Shown: positions 1-9,356, counted from the first letter of the stretch. The stretch: 64,000 nucleotides of DNA from Ravibacter arvi (GCF_039540405.1 NZ_BAABEY010000016.1:130911-194910); one strand, 5' to 3'. Notes: generated by a model not told the origin, from the letters alone. Numbers and translations are program-made.

Positions 1-1517
1 CGACCTATTTTTCACTGCAGGAAATTTCTACGGACGAGGCCATTCTCCCTTATCGCGGCGGGACCGATTGGGGAGACAACGGGATATATATCGCCATGCA
101 CAGCCACAATTACACCGGCACCGACCCCAATATCGGCAATACATGGAATTACCTTGTCCAGTCGATCTCCAGGTCGCTCACCGCGCTGGTGACTTTACCC
201 GGCTTACCCGATCCCAATACCAATCTGTATATAGCGGAAGCACGAGGAATGCGGGCATTTTATTCGATGATGACGTTGGACCTTTTCGGCCTGGTATTTA
301 AAAAGGAAAACCCGGCTACCACTTCCGAAATCCTGAGAGGGCAGCAGGCCATTGACTATATCGAAAGCGAGTTGCTGGCTGTAGAGCCGGTTTTGCAGAA
401 CCGGGCCACCGTTGGCAGCGGAAGGTTAACCAAGGCGGCCGTATGGGGGCTGTTGGCGCGCCTATACCTCAACGCCGCCGTTTACCGCAACGTCTATGCC
501 CAGCAGTTTTCGTTTGAGGCGGCTGATATGGACAAGGTGATCAACTACACCGATAAAATTATCTCTTCGGGAGAATATCAGCTGGCCAGCGATTATTTTT
601 CCATTTTCGGAGTAGATAACCACGAAAATAAAGAGTTGATCTTTGCCATCGATCAACGGCCCGAGCTGAACGGGCATAACCGCCTGTCTTATTTTTCGCT
701 CGCAGGCGACCAGTTTCCCCTTGCCCAGTTTCCGGGAGCTAACGGAACCGACGGACCTGCCATTACCTCCGACTTCTACCGCACATGGGTCGATGCTTAT
801 GGCAATGTGGACCCGGCGGCGGCAGATCCCAGGTTCTATCAGCAGAATATGTCCGTATATTCCAACCCCGCAGACACTTGTATCAATGACGCCGATTACC
901 GGATCAACCGGGGGATTTTGCGCGGGCAGCAATATGGAGCAATCCGGGTGAACGGAGTGTTCCTGAGATGTGCGGACGGTAAGCTGAAGGTAGGGCGGCT
1001 AACCAACCTTACCAGGAACCGCCCGGATCTTCCCGTTAATTTTACGGAGCAAATTGATTTTACGACTGCAGGGAGCGGCTATAGCGCCGGTTACCGGGTT
1101 CATAAATATGAGTTTAGTAAGGTTTCGGACAGCGGAAGGAACAAAGGACAGGCCGACATTTCAATACTCAGGCTTGCCGACATTTACCTGATGCGTGCCG
1201 AGGCAAAGCTGAGAAAAAGCAATGATGCAGCAGGTGCGCTGGCAGATGTCAACGCGGTGCGGGCGTCGCGCACTGCCACCAAACCGGCCCCGGCGCTCAC
1301 GGCCATGAACCTGGATCTGCTTTTACGGGAGCGCGGTTTTGAGCTTTACTGGGAAATGGTGCGTAGGACGGATATGATCCGGTTCGGGAAATATGAAGGT
1401 ACCTGGACTGAAAAGACGTCGACCGATGTTAACAAAAGAATTTTCCCGATTCCTCAAACGGCTATTGACGGTGCGGCCAACCTGCCCGGCTACCTGGTGC
1501 AGAACCAGGGTTATTAA
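1..1517 (+). CDS. RagB/SusD family nutrient uptake outer membrane protein (5' truncated)
   Basis: This is the C-terminal 504 residues of a SusD-type lipoprotein. The reading frame is open from base 3 and its true start lies upstream of the window; the first Met at 96 is internal. Known role: SusD proteins cap a TonB-dependent SusC barrel at the outer membrane and capture glycans or other nutrients. Visible signs are the EISTDEAILPYRGG-type segment near the left edge, TPR-like helical segments (KAAVWGLLARLYLNAAVY), and the C-terminal hallmark RERGFELYWEMVRRTDMIRFG followed by IFPIPQ. The SusC partner is expected just outside the left edge. Substrate cannot be told from this fragment. A 13-bp hairpin follows the stop. 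Confidence 0.95.
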   Translation, partial: TYFSLQEISTDEAILPYRGGTDWGDNGIYIAMHSHNYTGTDPNIGNTWNYLVQSISRSLTALVTLPGLPDPNTNLYIAEARGMRAFYSMMTLDLFGLVFKKENPATTSEILRGQQAIDYIESELLAVEPVLQNRATVGSGRLTKAAVWGLLARLYLNAAVYRNVYAQQFSFEAADMDKVINYTDKIISSGEYQLASDYFSIFGVDNHENKELIFAIDQRPELNGHNRLSYFSLAGDQFPLAQFPGANGTDGPAITSDFYRTWVDAYGNVDPAAADPRFYQQNMSVYSNPADTCINDADYRINRGILRGQQYGAIRVNGVFLRCADGKLKVGRLTNLTRNRPDLPVNFTEQIDFTTAGSGYSAGYRVHKYEFSKVSDSGRNKGQADISILRLADIYLMRAEAKLRKSNDAAGALADVNAVRASRTATKPAPALTAMNLDLLLRERGFELYWEMVRRTDMIRFGKYEGTWTEKTSTDVNKRIFPIPQTAIDGAANLPGYLVQNQGY

Positions 1518-1527
1518 GCACTTCGTT

Positions 1528-1568
1528 CTACGCCAGGCGCTAATCGGTTAAGATGGCGCCTGGCGTAG
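1528..1568. terminator. Stem-loop between convergent genes
   Basis: Perfect 13-bp inverted repeat (ctacgccaggcgc at 1528-1540, complement at 1556-1568) around a 15-nt loop, placed between the SusD stop and the convergent membrane-protein gene. The right arm lies inside the last codons of the minus-strand gene. There is no T-run on either side, so this is a symmetric hairpin that could end transcripts from both directions, not a textbook intrinsic terminator. Confidence 0.55.
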
Positions 1569-3429
1569 TATTGACAGGCCGTGTGGACAGTTCAGAAGGC
1601 TGTTCGCTCCGCAGGTGGATGATCTGGCCGGTGTCGACCGGTTTGAGCCCCTCCCGGTCATACGCCCCGACCACCCAGAGTGCGTAGGCGCCAGCCGGGA
1701 ATTTGAATTCGCGGAATTCAAACGCATACCGGGACGACCAGAAATTCAACCGGGACAGAAGTTCCCGGGGAGCCGAACGTACCGGAACAGCAGGAAGAAC
1801 AAAAGAACGCCGGTCTGAACGCAGAATAAGATAGACCGGGCGCGCCTGAACGGATGTACTTTCCACGGTGACGGTGACACGCGGATTGGTGGCTTTTCCA
1901 TGTACCACAACCTCTTTTTTGGATAAGGCTGTTTTCCAGTTGAGCGGTTGTACAATTCCTGCCTCGAGGGTATGCTCCATTGCCTGGAAAATTTGCGGGT
2001 CGACTGGTTGTGCGGGATCGTACAGGCCATTTGAGCGGAGGTCGGCGAGGAGATTCCTGAAGGCTGTCGGGTGGTTCCAGAACAGCCGGTCTTCATATTT
2101 TGCGCCAAAGGAAAGAAGCATGGCATCCTGGTTTTCCGTGTACCACTTGTCGAGTTCCAGCGTTGCGTGGTGAATGGCGAGTTTCGGAATATACAGGTAG
2201 TAGGAGCCCAGATTGAAAACAACCGACCCTACCAGAGCAAGCGCGAAAATGCCTTTAGCCGGCCCGGTTGTATTGCGAACGAGAATAAGAACGGCCAGGT
2301 AGGCCGCTGCCCAAAGTACTGCCGCAAAAATCAGGTAACGCTGCGACAGAAATTCTCCGCCCCAAATCACATTAATGGATACCGGTCTGCTGATTACAAG
2401 CATGGCCCCGGTAGCAAATAGAAAGAGAATAATGCCCGCCAGAATGCTCAGGCTACCTGTTTCCCTTTTTAGCCTGCCTGTAGCCAGGACGACGAGGAAG
2501 CACAGGCAAATGATGAAGATCATACTTCCTGCCAGCACGGAAGCCGCAACATCGGGGTAAAATCTGTGGGCATGTCCGTGCTCGATATCCTGATAGAAGA
2601 GACCTCCCAGAAAACTGAAGAAAAACCAAAGGTTCTTCAGGGGATGTTGCCAGAGTGCAGACCGGTCCTTCGGAAAAAATGTGTAGTCGAAAGTGAAATA
2701 AAAAGAGACGACGCAGGCGGCGGCGAGCAGCCAGGGTACCAGGAACCGGTAATTTTTCTGCAGCGCGATAACCAGCGCGCCCATCACCCAGACGGCGATA
2801 CCGCTACCGCTTACGAAACTGGCAAGCAACGCGGCTGAGAGACCGATAACTTTTCCTTTTGCCGATTGTAGCGACAAGCCAAACGCGGTGAGCATGGCAA
2901 AAAAAATCAGCGATGTATTTTGGATCGCGGCGATGGCCCAATAGACGTTTTCATAGTAAACGAGGCTGAAAAGCAGGAGGACAACCGGTGTAAAATAAGC
3001 GGCGGGCTTTCCGGTTTGTTTGAAAATAAGGTGAAACAGGCCGAGGATTCCGAAGAGGAACAGGTTGCCGATAATCACTTGTACCTGGGGGCTCGGCTCT
3101 CCCCGGACCAGGTAGATCAGGTACATCACCACGCGTTCGAAGGCAAACCTGTGCTCGTTGACCTGTTCAAAAAAAGCCCGGAGACGGTCGGTGAAATGAT
3201 CTTCAGTCAACATGCGGTGAAAGCTATCGAGCAGGTTGAAGTCGTCGATAAAAGCAGCAGGTGACGAAAAAGACAGGATAATAAAGAAAAAATAGGAAAT
3301 GGGGAGTACGGCAGAGAGGACCGTGATCAGGTTCCGGTTATCGGAGCTGTCGCGGCGGAGGCGGTACAATTGAATAGCCAGAAGTCCTAATGTCGAAACG
3401 ACATAGGGCAAAAAGAAAGTCGCATACAT
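1540..3429 (-). CDS. Polytopic membrane protein, GT-C glycosyltransferase-like
   Basis: 629 residues. I do not recognise the family by sequence. About ten hydrophobic segments cover residues 1-420, and a soluble C-terminal region (about 430-629) predicted to be beta-rich follows. The first large loop carries an acidic FIDDFNLLD motif around residue 61; an Asp-Asp pair in the first non-cytoplasmic loop is typical of GT-C glycosyltransferases (PMT/ArnT/GtrII type), which use lipid-linked sugars. That architecture is the basis for the call. It is monocistronic, divergent from dnaA and convergent with susD. It could instead be an O-antigen-related membrane protein without catalytic role. Confidence 0.75.
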   Translation of the reverse strand: MYATFFLPYVVSTLGLLAIQLYRLRRDSSDNRNLITVLSAVLPISYFFFIILSFSSPAAFIDDFNLLDSFHRMLTEDHFTDRLRAFFEQVNEHRFAFERVVMYLIYLVRGEPSPQVQVIIGNLFLFGILGLFHLIFKQTGKPAAYFTPVVLLLFSLVYYENVYWAIAAIQNTSLIFFAMLTAFGLSLQSAKGKVIGLSAALLASFVSGSGIAVWVMGALVIALQKNYRFLVPWLLAAACVVSFYFTFDYTFFPKDRSALWQHPLKNLWFFFSFLGGLFYQDIEHGHAHRFYPDVAASVLAGSMIFIICLCFLVVLATGRLKRETGSLSILAGIILFLFATGAMLVISRPVSINVIWGGEFLSQRYLIFAAVLWAAAYLAVLILVRNTTGPAKGIFALALVGSVVFNLGSYYLYIPKLAIHHATLELDKWYTENQDAMLLSFGAKYEDRLFWNHPTAFRNLLADLRSNGLYDPAQPVDPQIFQAMEHTLEAGIVQPLNWKTALSKKEVVVHGKATNPRVTVTVESTSVQARPVYLILRSDRRSFVLPAVPVRSAPRELLSRLNFWSSRYAFEFREFKFPAGAYALWVVGAYDREGLKPVDTGQIIHLRSEQPSELSTRPVNTTPGAILTD

Positions 3430-3775
3430 AGTAATGGTGGGGCAGCTATTCCTGCTTACTTAAACCGCGTGGTATAAGTAACTCTATAACGCTATATTCG
3501 TCTCTTTATTAGTGCGTTGTGATAATAGTGCTGTTCGGGCGATGGTTTTTATTGAACGGTTCATCGCAGATGATGAGCCGTTTGCCGGTGGCCCTGATTT
3601 TTTTCTTTACATTTTTTTGACGGCGGCAAAGTAGAACTGGCATCTCTCCCGGAGAGATCTTGGATTATTCCGCTACGTGTTTTTTGTGGTTTGCTTTCTG
3701 GCGTTTCAATAGCTAACTTCGTCACCCTTTCAATTATTGAAATCGATCCAAACCATTAGTTAGCATTTGAACAAC
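3430..3775. other. Intergenic region upstream of dnaA with a 7-bp inverted repeat
   Basis: About 340 bp between the divergent membrane-protein gene and dnaA. It contains a perfect 7-3-7 inverted repeat (atctctc at 3642-3648, gagagat at 3652-3658), which is a candidate operator. I see no good DnaA box (TTATNCACA) and no AT-rich 13-mer cluster, so it does not look like oriC. No coding sequence is apparent. Confidence 0.4.
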
Positions 3776-5224
3776 ATGTCCCAACACCCTCTCAAAAATA
3801 CCGCGATGGCAGAAATGAGCGAAGTGGAAATGGTGTGGGAAAGATGTTTGCGGGTGGTAAAGGAGAGTATTCCCTATGCGAGTTATGAAACCTGGTTTGA
3901 ACCGATAAGGCCGGTCAAGCTGATCGGTAAGGTCATTACGATCCAGGTGCCCAGCCAGTTTTTTTTCGAATGGCTGGAGGATAATTATGTCAACCTTTTA
4001 AGGAAGGCGCTTGATTATGCCATAGGGAAGGATGGTATGTTGGAATATTCCATCATTGTTGACACGGGGAATGAGCGTCATAAACCGCTCACAATGAACG
4101 TGACCAAGGCGATCACCCCCGCCCCCGGCAAGCGCGATAATTTCGAGCGCGATCCGCGCCGGCATACACAGCAACCGGCAAAGGACCTGGATTCACTCCA
4201 GCTGGATACCTACCTGAATCCGAATTACAGTTTTGACAATTTCATAGAGGGAGACTGTAACCGCCTCGCCCGGTCAGCGGGGTTTGCTGTTGCGCAGCGC
4301 CCCGGGGTAACCTCCTTCAACCCGCTCATGATCTACGGCGACGTGGGGTTGGGCAAAACCCATATTGTCCAGGCAATCGGCAATTATATCAACAACCATT
4401 TTCCCGAGAAGGTGGTTTTGTACGTTTCTTCAGAGAAGTTTACCAACCAGTTTATTAACGCGCTGAAGAATAATACGCTGTCTTCGTTTACCGATTTTTA
4501 TATGAAGGTTGACGTGCTGGTGATTGACGACGTACAGTTTTTGTCGGGCAAAGAGAAAACGCAGGATACCTTTTTTCATATTTTCAATCACCTCCATCAG
4601 CTCGGCAAGCAAATTATCATGACGAGCGACCGGCCGCCCAGAGAGCTGGACGGGCTCCAGGATCGTCTCCTTTCCCGGTTCAAGTGGGGGCTGACCGCTG
4701 ACCTCCAGGCGCCTGACCTTGAAACCAGAATAGCGATTATACAGAAAAAACTTCAGCACGAAGGGGTCTTCATAGACAATGATGTGATTGAATATGTTGC
4801 TTACAGTGTAAGTACCAACGTACGGGAGCTGGAGGGGGTCATCATTTCCCTGATGGCGCAGGCGTCTCTGACCAGGAAGGAAATTGACGTCGAACTTGCG
4901 AAGAATACCCTGCGTAATATCGTTATCGAACAAAGTCGCGAGATTTCTATCGATACCATCATGGAGACCGTGGCAGACTACTTCAAGATTTCTGTAGCCG
5001 ATCTGAAGAGCAAGAGCCGGAAGAAGGAAATCGTATATCCCCGACAGGTAGCCGTGTATTTTGCGAAAGAATATACTGACCTGCCGTTAAAATCGATTGG
5101 CGTTCATTTCGGGGGGCGAGACCATAGTACCATTATTCACTCGGTACAGTCTATTACCGAATTGATCGAAACCGACCGGTCGGTTGAGGAGACGGTTCAC
5201 AAACTAAAAAGCTACTTCAGGTAG
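3776..5224 (+). CDS. dnaA: Chromosomal replication initiator protein DnaA
   Basis: 482 residues from ATG 3776; a TTG three codons upstream is also in frame but less likely. DnaA binds DnaA boxes at oriC, melts the origin and recruits helicase. Domain I (about 1-85) contains the ESIPYASYETWFEPI helix region. The AAA+ core has Walker A GDVGLGKTH around residue 187 and Walker B VLVIDDVQF around 246, plus the arginine-finger region LQDRLLSRFKWG. The C-terminal DNA-binding helix-turn-helix ends with the signature GGRDHSTIIHSV near 445. The length is normal. Neighbours are not dnaN or recF, as is common in Bacteroidota, so location says little about the origin. Confidence 0.98.
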   Translation: MSQHPLKNTAMAEMSEVEMVWERCLRVVKESIPYASYETWFEPIRPVKLIGKVITIQVPSQFFFEWLEDNYVNLLRKALDYAIGKDGMLEYSIIVDTGNERHKPLTMNVTKAITPAPGKRDNFERDPRRHTQQPAKDLDSLQLDTYLNPNYSFDNFIEGDCNRLARSAGFAVAQRPGVTSFNPLMIYGDVGLGKTHIVQAIGNYINNHFPEKVVLYVSSEKFTNQFINALKNNTLSSFTDFYMKVDVLVIDDVQFLSGKEKTQDTFFHIFNHLHQLGKQIIMTSDRPPRELDGLQDRLLSRFKWGLTADLQAPDLETRIAIIQKKLQHEGVFIDNDVIEYVAYSVSTNVRELEGVIISLMAQASLTRKEIDVELAKNTLRNIVIEQSREISIDTIMETVADYFKISVADLKSKSRKKEIVYPRQVAVYFAKEYTDLPLKSIGVHFGGRDHSTIIHSVQSITELIETDRSVEETVHKLKSYFR

Positions 5225-5239
5225 TCCGGGGAAAGCCAG

Positions 5240-6028
5240 TTAAAACCAGGCCGGCTCCGCCTGCAGGCCATTGTAGTGTTTGATATCCATCGCAAGGGCG
5301 CCGATAAACAGGTCTACCTCGATCTTGATCGGGACCTTATTCTCGTCGTCCGAAACCCAAATGCGAATGGAATTCTCACCTTTGAACAACTTGTTGTTGG
5401 GCATGAGCGGATGTAGTTTGAAAACTTTGATCCTGCCGTATTTGGTCTTGACTACGTCCCGGCCGGCATATTTTACCCGCATCCGGATAGTTTCGTCAGA
5501 AAGGAATACGGGCACCTCAATAATGTCCCCTTCTTTCCTGTCGTTGAAATTTACAGTTCTCAGGTAGTAATAGCCGCTGATGATATCATGAACGTTGGAC
5601 GGCACGTTGAATATGCGGGTCGTATCGCGGGTTTGCGTTTTGGCTTTGTTGCTTCGCCGGTCAAAGTAGGTGGTTTCTTCTTTCCGGTAGTTGTTTTCAC
5701 GGATATTCCGGTAAAACTGGTGAGGTTCCATACTGGTGGTGTCGACAAAGGAGCGCCAGGTATCCCGCACCTTGGTAAACACATCGAACGCACCGGTGGT
5801 CCTCCCGAACACATTGATCCGGTAGCAGGGACGCCCATTAATTTTGCTCAGGTTTTTGGCGATATCTACCCGGGCTTCGGCGGCGTTGATAATTCCATAG
5901 TGAATCCGGTATTCCACTCTTTCGCCCACATCAAAATGCTTTTCCTGCCGGCTTTCCACTTTCGTGAAAGAGAATATGCCGGCTAGCGCAATAATGGCGA
6001 AGACAATAATCAGGATTTTCTTGCTCAT
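5240..6028 (-). CDS. DUF3108 domain-containing exported protein
   Basis: 262 residues with an N-terminal hydrophobic signal or anchor (about 5-22). The body matches the DUF3108 pattern: FDVGERVEYRIHYGIINAAE near residue 33, a DVFTKVRDTWRSFVD segment, and a C-terminal WVSDDENKVPIKIEVD motif in a predicted beta-rich fold. DUF3108 proteins are periplasmic and lack a firm biochemical role. It follows the COG4324 aminopeptidase by 21 nt and probably shares its transcript. It converges on dnaA with only 15 nt between stops and no clear terminator hairpin. Confidence 0.85.
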   Translation of the reverse strand: MSKKILIIVFAIIALAGIFSFTKVESRQEKHFDVGERVEYRIHYGIINAAEARVDIAKNLSKINGRPCYRINVFGRTTGAFDVFTKVRDTWRSFVDTTSMEPHQFYRNIRENNYRKEETTYFDRRSNKAKTQTRDTTRIFNVPSNVHDIISGYYYLRTVNFNDRKEGDIIEVPVFLSDETIRMRVKYAGRDVVKTKYGRIKVFKLHPLMPNNKLFKGENSIRIWVSDDENKVPIKIEVDLFIGALAMDIKHYNGLQAEPAWF

Positions 6029-6049
6029 AAAACCTGTTCCGGTGTGTGG

Positions 6050-7081
6050 TTATAACGTAGGATACTTTTGCTTCAGATATTTCAGATACTTTGGAAAGTC
6101 TTCGTCGAACTGTTTGATGAATTCATCCAGGAATTGATTTTGCTGTGACCGGTATGTTTTATAACTGATAAAATAAGCATTGTTCTGCGCAATTCCGGAT
6201 TTTTTTGATTCCTCGTCCAACGGGAACCGTCCTCCCAATAGTGTATCCGCTGTTGCCAGGATTCGCTGAAGCGCCTTTGTTTTGGCCGCTGCCTTTTGAG
6301 TTGCCGGCAGGCTCCTGCCGAAAGTCGCGTAGAGGGAGTCGAGCTGCATAGCTCCCCGCAGCATGTGTCGGGCCCAGGCGTCGTGATACTCCATCTGAAG
6401 CAAATACTTTTTCAGCTGCGGAGAATCCGGCCCGTATTTCTGAACCAGGAATTTTTTCGCTCCCCAGTCCCCGACAAAGCTTGCCAGGTTTTCGTTCAGT
6501 TCCATATTGTCTTTAACAAAAACTGTGCCGTGAGTCAGTTCATGCAGGATCAGGTTGGCCAGCCTGCCTTCGCTTTTTTCAAGCATGCCGGATAAAATGG
6601 GGTCCCGCAGGTAGCCCAGCATGGACCATGCCGCGGCCTCACCCATATTGGTGTCATATCCTTTTTTGGCAAATACGGCTTTTTCCTCGTAAGCCCTTGT
6701 CGAGTCAAAAAAGCCCTTGTAGGGGAAATCGCCGATCAGGGGAAATTTCCATTTCACGGCTTCTACTTTATAGGGTCCCGAGACGGTCAGCAGCCACATT
6801 AGTTTTTTCCCTTCCTGGTCGAAGAAAGTGGTGTAATTTTCAGAAGGGGCCAGGCCAAGGGAGTCTATTCCGAAATGTCTTATTTCCTGGATAAGGCGTA
6901 TTTTTTGCTTGACAGAATCGGGATAGGCAGGGTCCTGAAGGATTTCCGAAACTTCTTTGGTGTTGCGGAGAATATGGATTTGTCCTTTGGCCTGTGCCCA
7001 GCCGTAAGAAAGTAAATCATGGTAAAGCACGCCTAGTGAAACCAGGGCTACCACCATGAAAAGTACAAAACTGCGTCGCAT
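6050..7081 (-). CDS. Predicted zinc aminopeptidase, COG4324 family
   Basis: 343 residues. One N-terminal membrane segment (about 5-24) anchors a domain facing the periplasm. The zinc motif HELTH lies at 180-184 and is followed by ELNENLASFVGDWGA, giving the HExxH...ENxAxxxG arrangement of this family (DUF2265/COG4324). Substrates are unknown. The upstream gap to the YceI-like gene is 188 bp, so it may have its own promoter, and DUF3108 follows closely. The metal-binding residues look intact. Confidence 0.85.
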   Translation of the reverse strand: MRRSFVLFMVVALVSLGVLYHDLLSYGWAQAKGQIHILRNTKEVSEILQDPAYPDSVKQKIRLIQEIRHFGIDSLGLAPSENYTTFFDQEGKKLMWLLTVSGPYKVEAVKWKFPLIGDFPYKGFFDSTRAYEEKAVFAKKGYDTNMGEAAAWSMLGYLRDPILSGMLEKSEGRLANLILHELTHGTVFVKDNMELNENLASFVGDWGAKKFLVQKYGPDSPQLKKYLLQMEYHDAWARHMLRGAMQLDSLYATFGRSLPATQKAAAKTKALQRILATADTLLGGRFPLDEESKKSGIAQNNAYFISYKTYRSQQNQFLDEFIKQFDEDFPKYLKYLKQKYPTL

Positions 7082-7269
7082 GAAAAAGCAATATCGTGGC
7101 CAGTCCGTTAACTCCGAAAATGATCGGACGATGGTTAGACCACTTGTAGGTGATTTTGTTTAAACCAAACGTACACAGGATTCTTCCCAAAGAGAAATCT
7201 CCCGTAGTCAAATTATGAATTTGTTGGCAATTCCCGAAATTTTGTGTCTCGCAGCGTTGGAAGGGAATT

Positions 7270-7821
7270 TCAGGGGCCAAGGTCGGCTTTGACTTTTACC
7301 CGGACAGCCTCGGTTATTTTCGTAAAAAAGAGTACTGGTATTTCGATATTGTGATCGGCCAGCCGAACTTCGAAGGCGGTCTCTATCAGGTAGTGGGCGC
7401 CTTTTTTTTCGATGGTGCCCTCAAATGCCCGTTTGGCAGTGACGCCGTGTACGGTAAAGCTGCCCGTAACCGTTACCGCTTCTTTTGCCCCGTCTTTTGC
7501 CGGTATTTTGGCGATCGGTACTATTCCCTGGAAGGTAGCGAGGGGAAACCGATCGGTTTGCATGTACCGCTCGTTGTAGTGCTTTTGCATGAGCGACCTG
7601 GGCAACGAGAAATTTTTGGTGCGGATTTTGAAACTGACGTCTCCCGTTTTCAGGTTGAGGCTCGCCTCGCCCGTTTTATCAATGGCATAAATGTCCTGGG
7701 CTGGTCCCGCAGCCTTCGATGAAAACTCGGTCACCACCGCCCCGGTGGATACGCGGTTTTGCCCAGAGGCCGGGATATGGAGCAGCCACACCGCAGAAAT
7801 TAAAAACAGGATGGCTTTCAT
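7270..7821 (-). CDS. YceI-like domain protein
   Basis: 183 residues with signal peptide (MKAILFLISAVWLLHIPASG). The rest is a lipocalin-like YceI domain: EASLNLKTGDVSFKI, then a MQKHYNERYMQTDRFPLATF segment, then the typical GSFTVHGVTAKR motif and a C-terminal HNIEIPVL strand. Family members bind isoprenoid-type lipids in the periplasm; the ligand here is unknown. It starts 33 nt downstream of ribBA on the same strand and is probably cotranscribed with it. Confidence 0.9.
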   Translation of the reverse strand: MKAILFLISAVWLLHIPASGQNRVSTGAVVTEFSSKAAGPAQDIYAIDKTGEASLNLKTGDVSFKIRTKNFSLPRSLMQKHYNERYMQTDRFPLATFQGIVPIAKIPAKDGAKEAVTVTGSFTVHGVTAKRAFEGTIEKKGAHYLIETAFEVRLADHNIEIPVLFFTKITEAVRVKVKADLGP

Positions 7822-7854
7822 GGCAGGTGAAGTTTGTATCCCCGAGGGCGCGTG

Positions 7855-9075
7855 TTACAGTTCCAGACTGAAAAAATTATGGCCCATCCGGTCCCGTTTG
7901 GTACGAAGGTAGTGCCGGTTGTGGGGGTTTGATTCAATTTCGACGCTTACGCATTCGACCACCTCAAGGCCATATCCGATGAGGCCCACCCGTTTTTTAG
8001 GGTTATTGGAAATGAGGCGCATCTTCGAAATCCCGAGATCGCGCAGTATTTGAGCACCTACGCCATAATCCCGCGCATCGGAGGGAAGCCCAAGCTCTTC
8101 GTTGGCCTCAACGGTATCACGCCCGGCTTCCTGGAGCTTGTACGCTTTCAGCTTATTGAGCAGCCCGATCCCGCGGCCTTCCTGGTTCATGTAGAGCACT
8201 ACCCCTTTTCCTTCTTTTTCCACCATTTCCATTGCCGCGTGCAGCTGGCCGCCGCAATCACAACGGCATGAGCCAAAGATATCGCCGGTAACGCACGATG
8301 AATGTACGCGGACCAGCACCGGCTCATCCTTTTCCCACTCTCCTTTGACCATAGCGATGTGGATATCCCCTGTATTGGTCTGGGTGTAGGCAATCAGGTC
8401 GAAATGTCCCCATTCAGTAGGCATATCCACCCGGGATTCCTGCCTGATAAGCGATTCAATTGACAGGCGGTATGCAATCAGGTCCTTGATACTGATCAGT
8501 TTGAGGCCAAATTTGTCCGCGAAAGTTCGGAGCTGAGGCAGGCGGGCCATGGTCCCGTCTTCGTTAAGCACTTCTATGAGAACGCCGGCCGGGCGCAAAC
8601 CGGCAAGTCGGGCAAGGTCTACGGCCGCTTCGGTGTGGCCGGCCCGCCGCAGAACGCCGCCGTCCTTGGCCTTCAGCGGATTGATATGGCCCGGGCGCCC
8701 CAGATCTTCAGGTTTGGTCTGCGGGTCAGCAAGGGCAAGAATGGTTTTAGCCCGGTCATTGGCAGATACCCCCGTGGTGCAGCCGTTGCCCAGCAGGTCA
8801 ACCGTGATGGTGAACGCAGTTTCATGATTGGAGGTATTGCGCGTCACCATCATATCAAGCTGTAATTCTTCACACCGGGCTTCCGTCAAAGGCACACAAA
8901 TTACGCCGCGGCCTTCACGTGTCATAAAATTGACTATTTCGGGAGTGATAAACTCCGCAGCGCAGATAAGGTCGCCCTCGTTTTCACGTTCTTCGTCGTC
9001 AACGACAACGACCATTTTCCCTGCTTTTATATCTTCAATCGCGTCCTCTATTCGATCTAAATTAATGTTTGCCAT
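7855..9075 (-). CDS. ribBA: Bifunctional 3,4-dihydroxy-2-butanone-4-phosphate synthase / GTP cyclohydrolase II
   Basis: 406 residues. It catalyses the two entry steps of riboflavin synthesis: ribulose 5-phosphate to DHBP, and GTP to the pyrimidinone precursor. The N-terminal RibB half (about 1-200) has DDEERENEGDL and RAGHTEAAVDLARLAGL. The C-terminal RibA half has the zinc cysteines in SSCVTGDIFGSCRCDCGG, the NQEGRGIGLLNK loop and the SNNPKKRVGL motif. Both halves appear catalytically complete. A divergent promoter region shared with ybaB precedes it. I saw no FMN riboswitch in its leader. Confidence 0.97.
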   Translation of the reverse strand: MANINLDRIEDAIEDIKAGKMVVVVDDEERENEGDLICAAEFITPEIVNFMTREGRGVICVPLTEARCEELQLDMMVTRNTSNHETAFTITVDLLGNGCTTGVSANDRAKTILALADPQTKPEDLGRPGHINPLKAKDGGVLRRAGHTEAAVDLARLAGLRPAGVLIEVLNEDGTMARLPQLRTFADKFGLKLISIKDLIAYRLSIESLIRQESRVDMPTEWGHFDLIAYTQTNTGDIHIAMVKGEWEKDEPVLVRVHSSCVTGDIFGSCRCDCGGQLHAAMEMVEKEGKGVVLYMNQEGRGIGLLNKLKAYKLQEAGRDTVEANEELGLPSDARDYGVGAQILRDLGISKMRLISNNPKKRVGLIGYGLEVVECVSVEIESNPHNRHYLRTKRDRMGHNFFSLEL

Positions 9076-9192
9076 ATTCCGTTTAAGAAAGTAAGGTTGG
9101 AAACTGCTCGATCTGTGCTTCTGCCCCCGAAATGCAATTCCCTGTCACTGTTTATATGCGGCCCGATGTCATGAGTCCTGCTGCATTAAAAA

Positions 9193-9219
9193 CAAATATA
9201 GACTCAGGGAACGTTCAAA
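9193..9219 (-). promoter_or_regulatory. Candidate ribBA promoter (Bacteroidota type)
   Basis: Read on the minus strand, TTTG (9219-9216) is followed after 15 nt by TATATTTG (9200-9193), a perfect TAnnTTTG -7 element. The 15-nt spacer is a little shorter than usual. The start point would fall near 9187, giving a leader of about 110 nt. Confidence 0.4.
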
Positions 9220-9262
9220 TTTTAAAAACTTTTGGCAGGCAGGCAAAAAACTGCAAATCTGT

Positions 9263-9270
9263 TATCTTTG
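9263..9270 (+). promoter_or_regulatory. Candidate -7 element for ybaB
   Basis: TATCTTTG is a perfect TAnnTTTG match about 105 nt before ybaB. The nearest upstream TTTG (9231-9234) is 28 nt away, longer than usual, so only the -7 half is convincing. Transcripts starting here would carry the heptad-type repeat in their leader. Confidence 0.4.
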
Positions 9271-9284
9271 TGGTTTACAGTTGG

Positions 9285-9356
9285 GAGTGATGAGCTATGA
9301 AGATTTAGGGTGAAACAGCCCGGTTAACGCCTCACACCTCAAAACTGATTTCTAAT
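9285..9356 (+). repeat. Degenerate heptad-family B inverted repeat before ybaB
   Basis: The left part is rich in TGANNNN-type heptads (gtgatga, gctatga, gggtgaa) and the right part has the complementary form (cctcaca, cctcaaa). Symmetry is weak, so this looks like a decayed copy of the element seen more clearly at 50197-50268. It ends just before the ybaB start codon. Confidence 0.45.

Noticed and set aside
3430..3775. oriC next to dnaA
   Set aside because: No cluster of DnaA boxes, no dnaN neighbour and no AT-rich unwinding motif were seen. A GC-skew plot of the whole genome would settle it.
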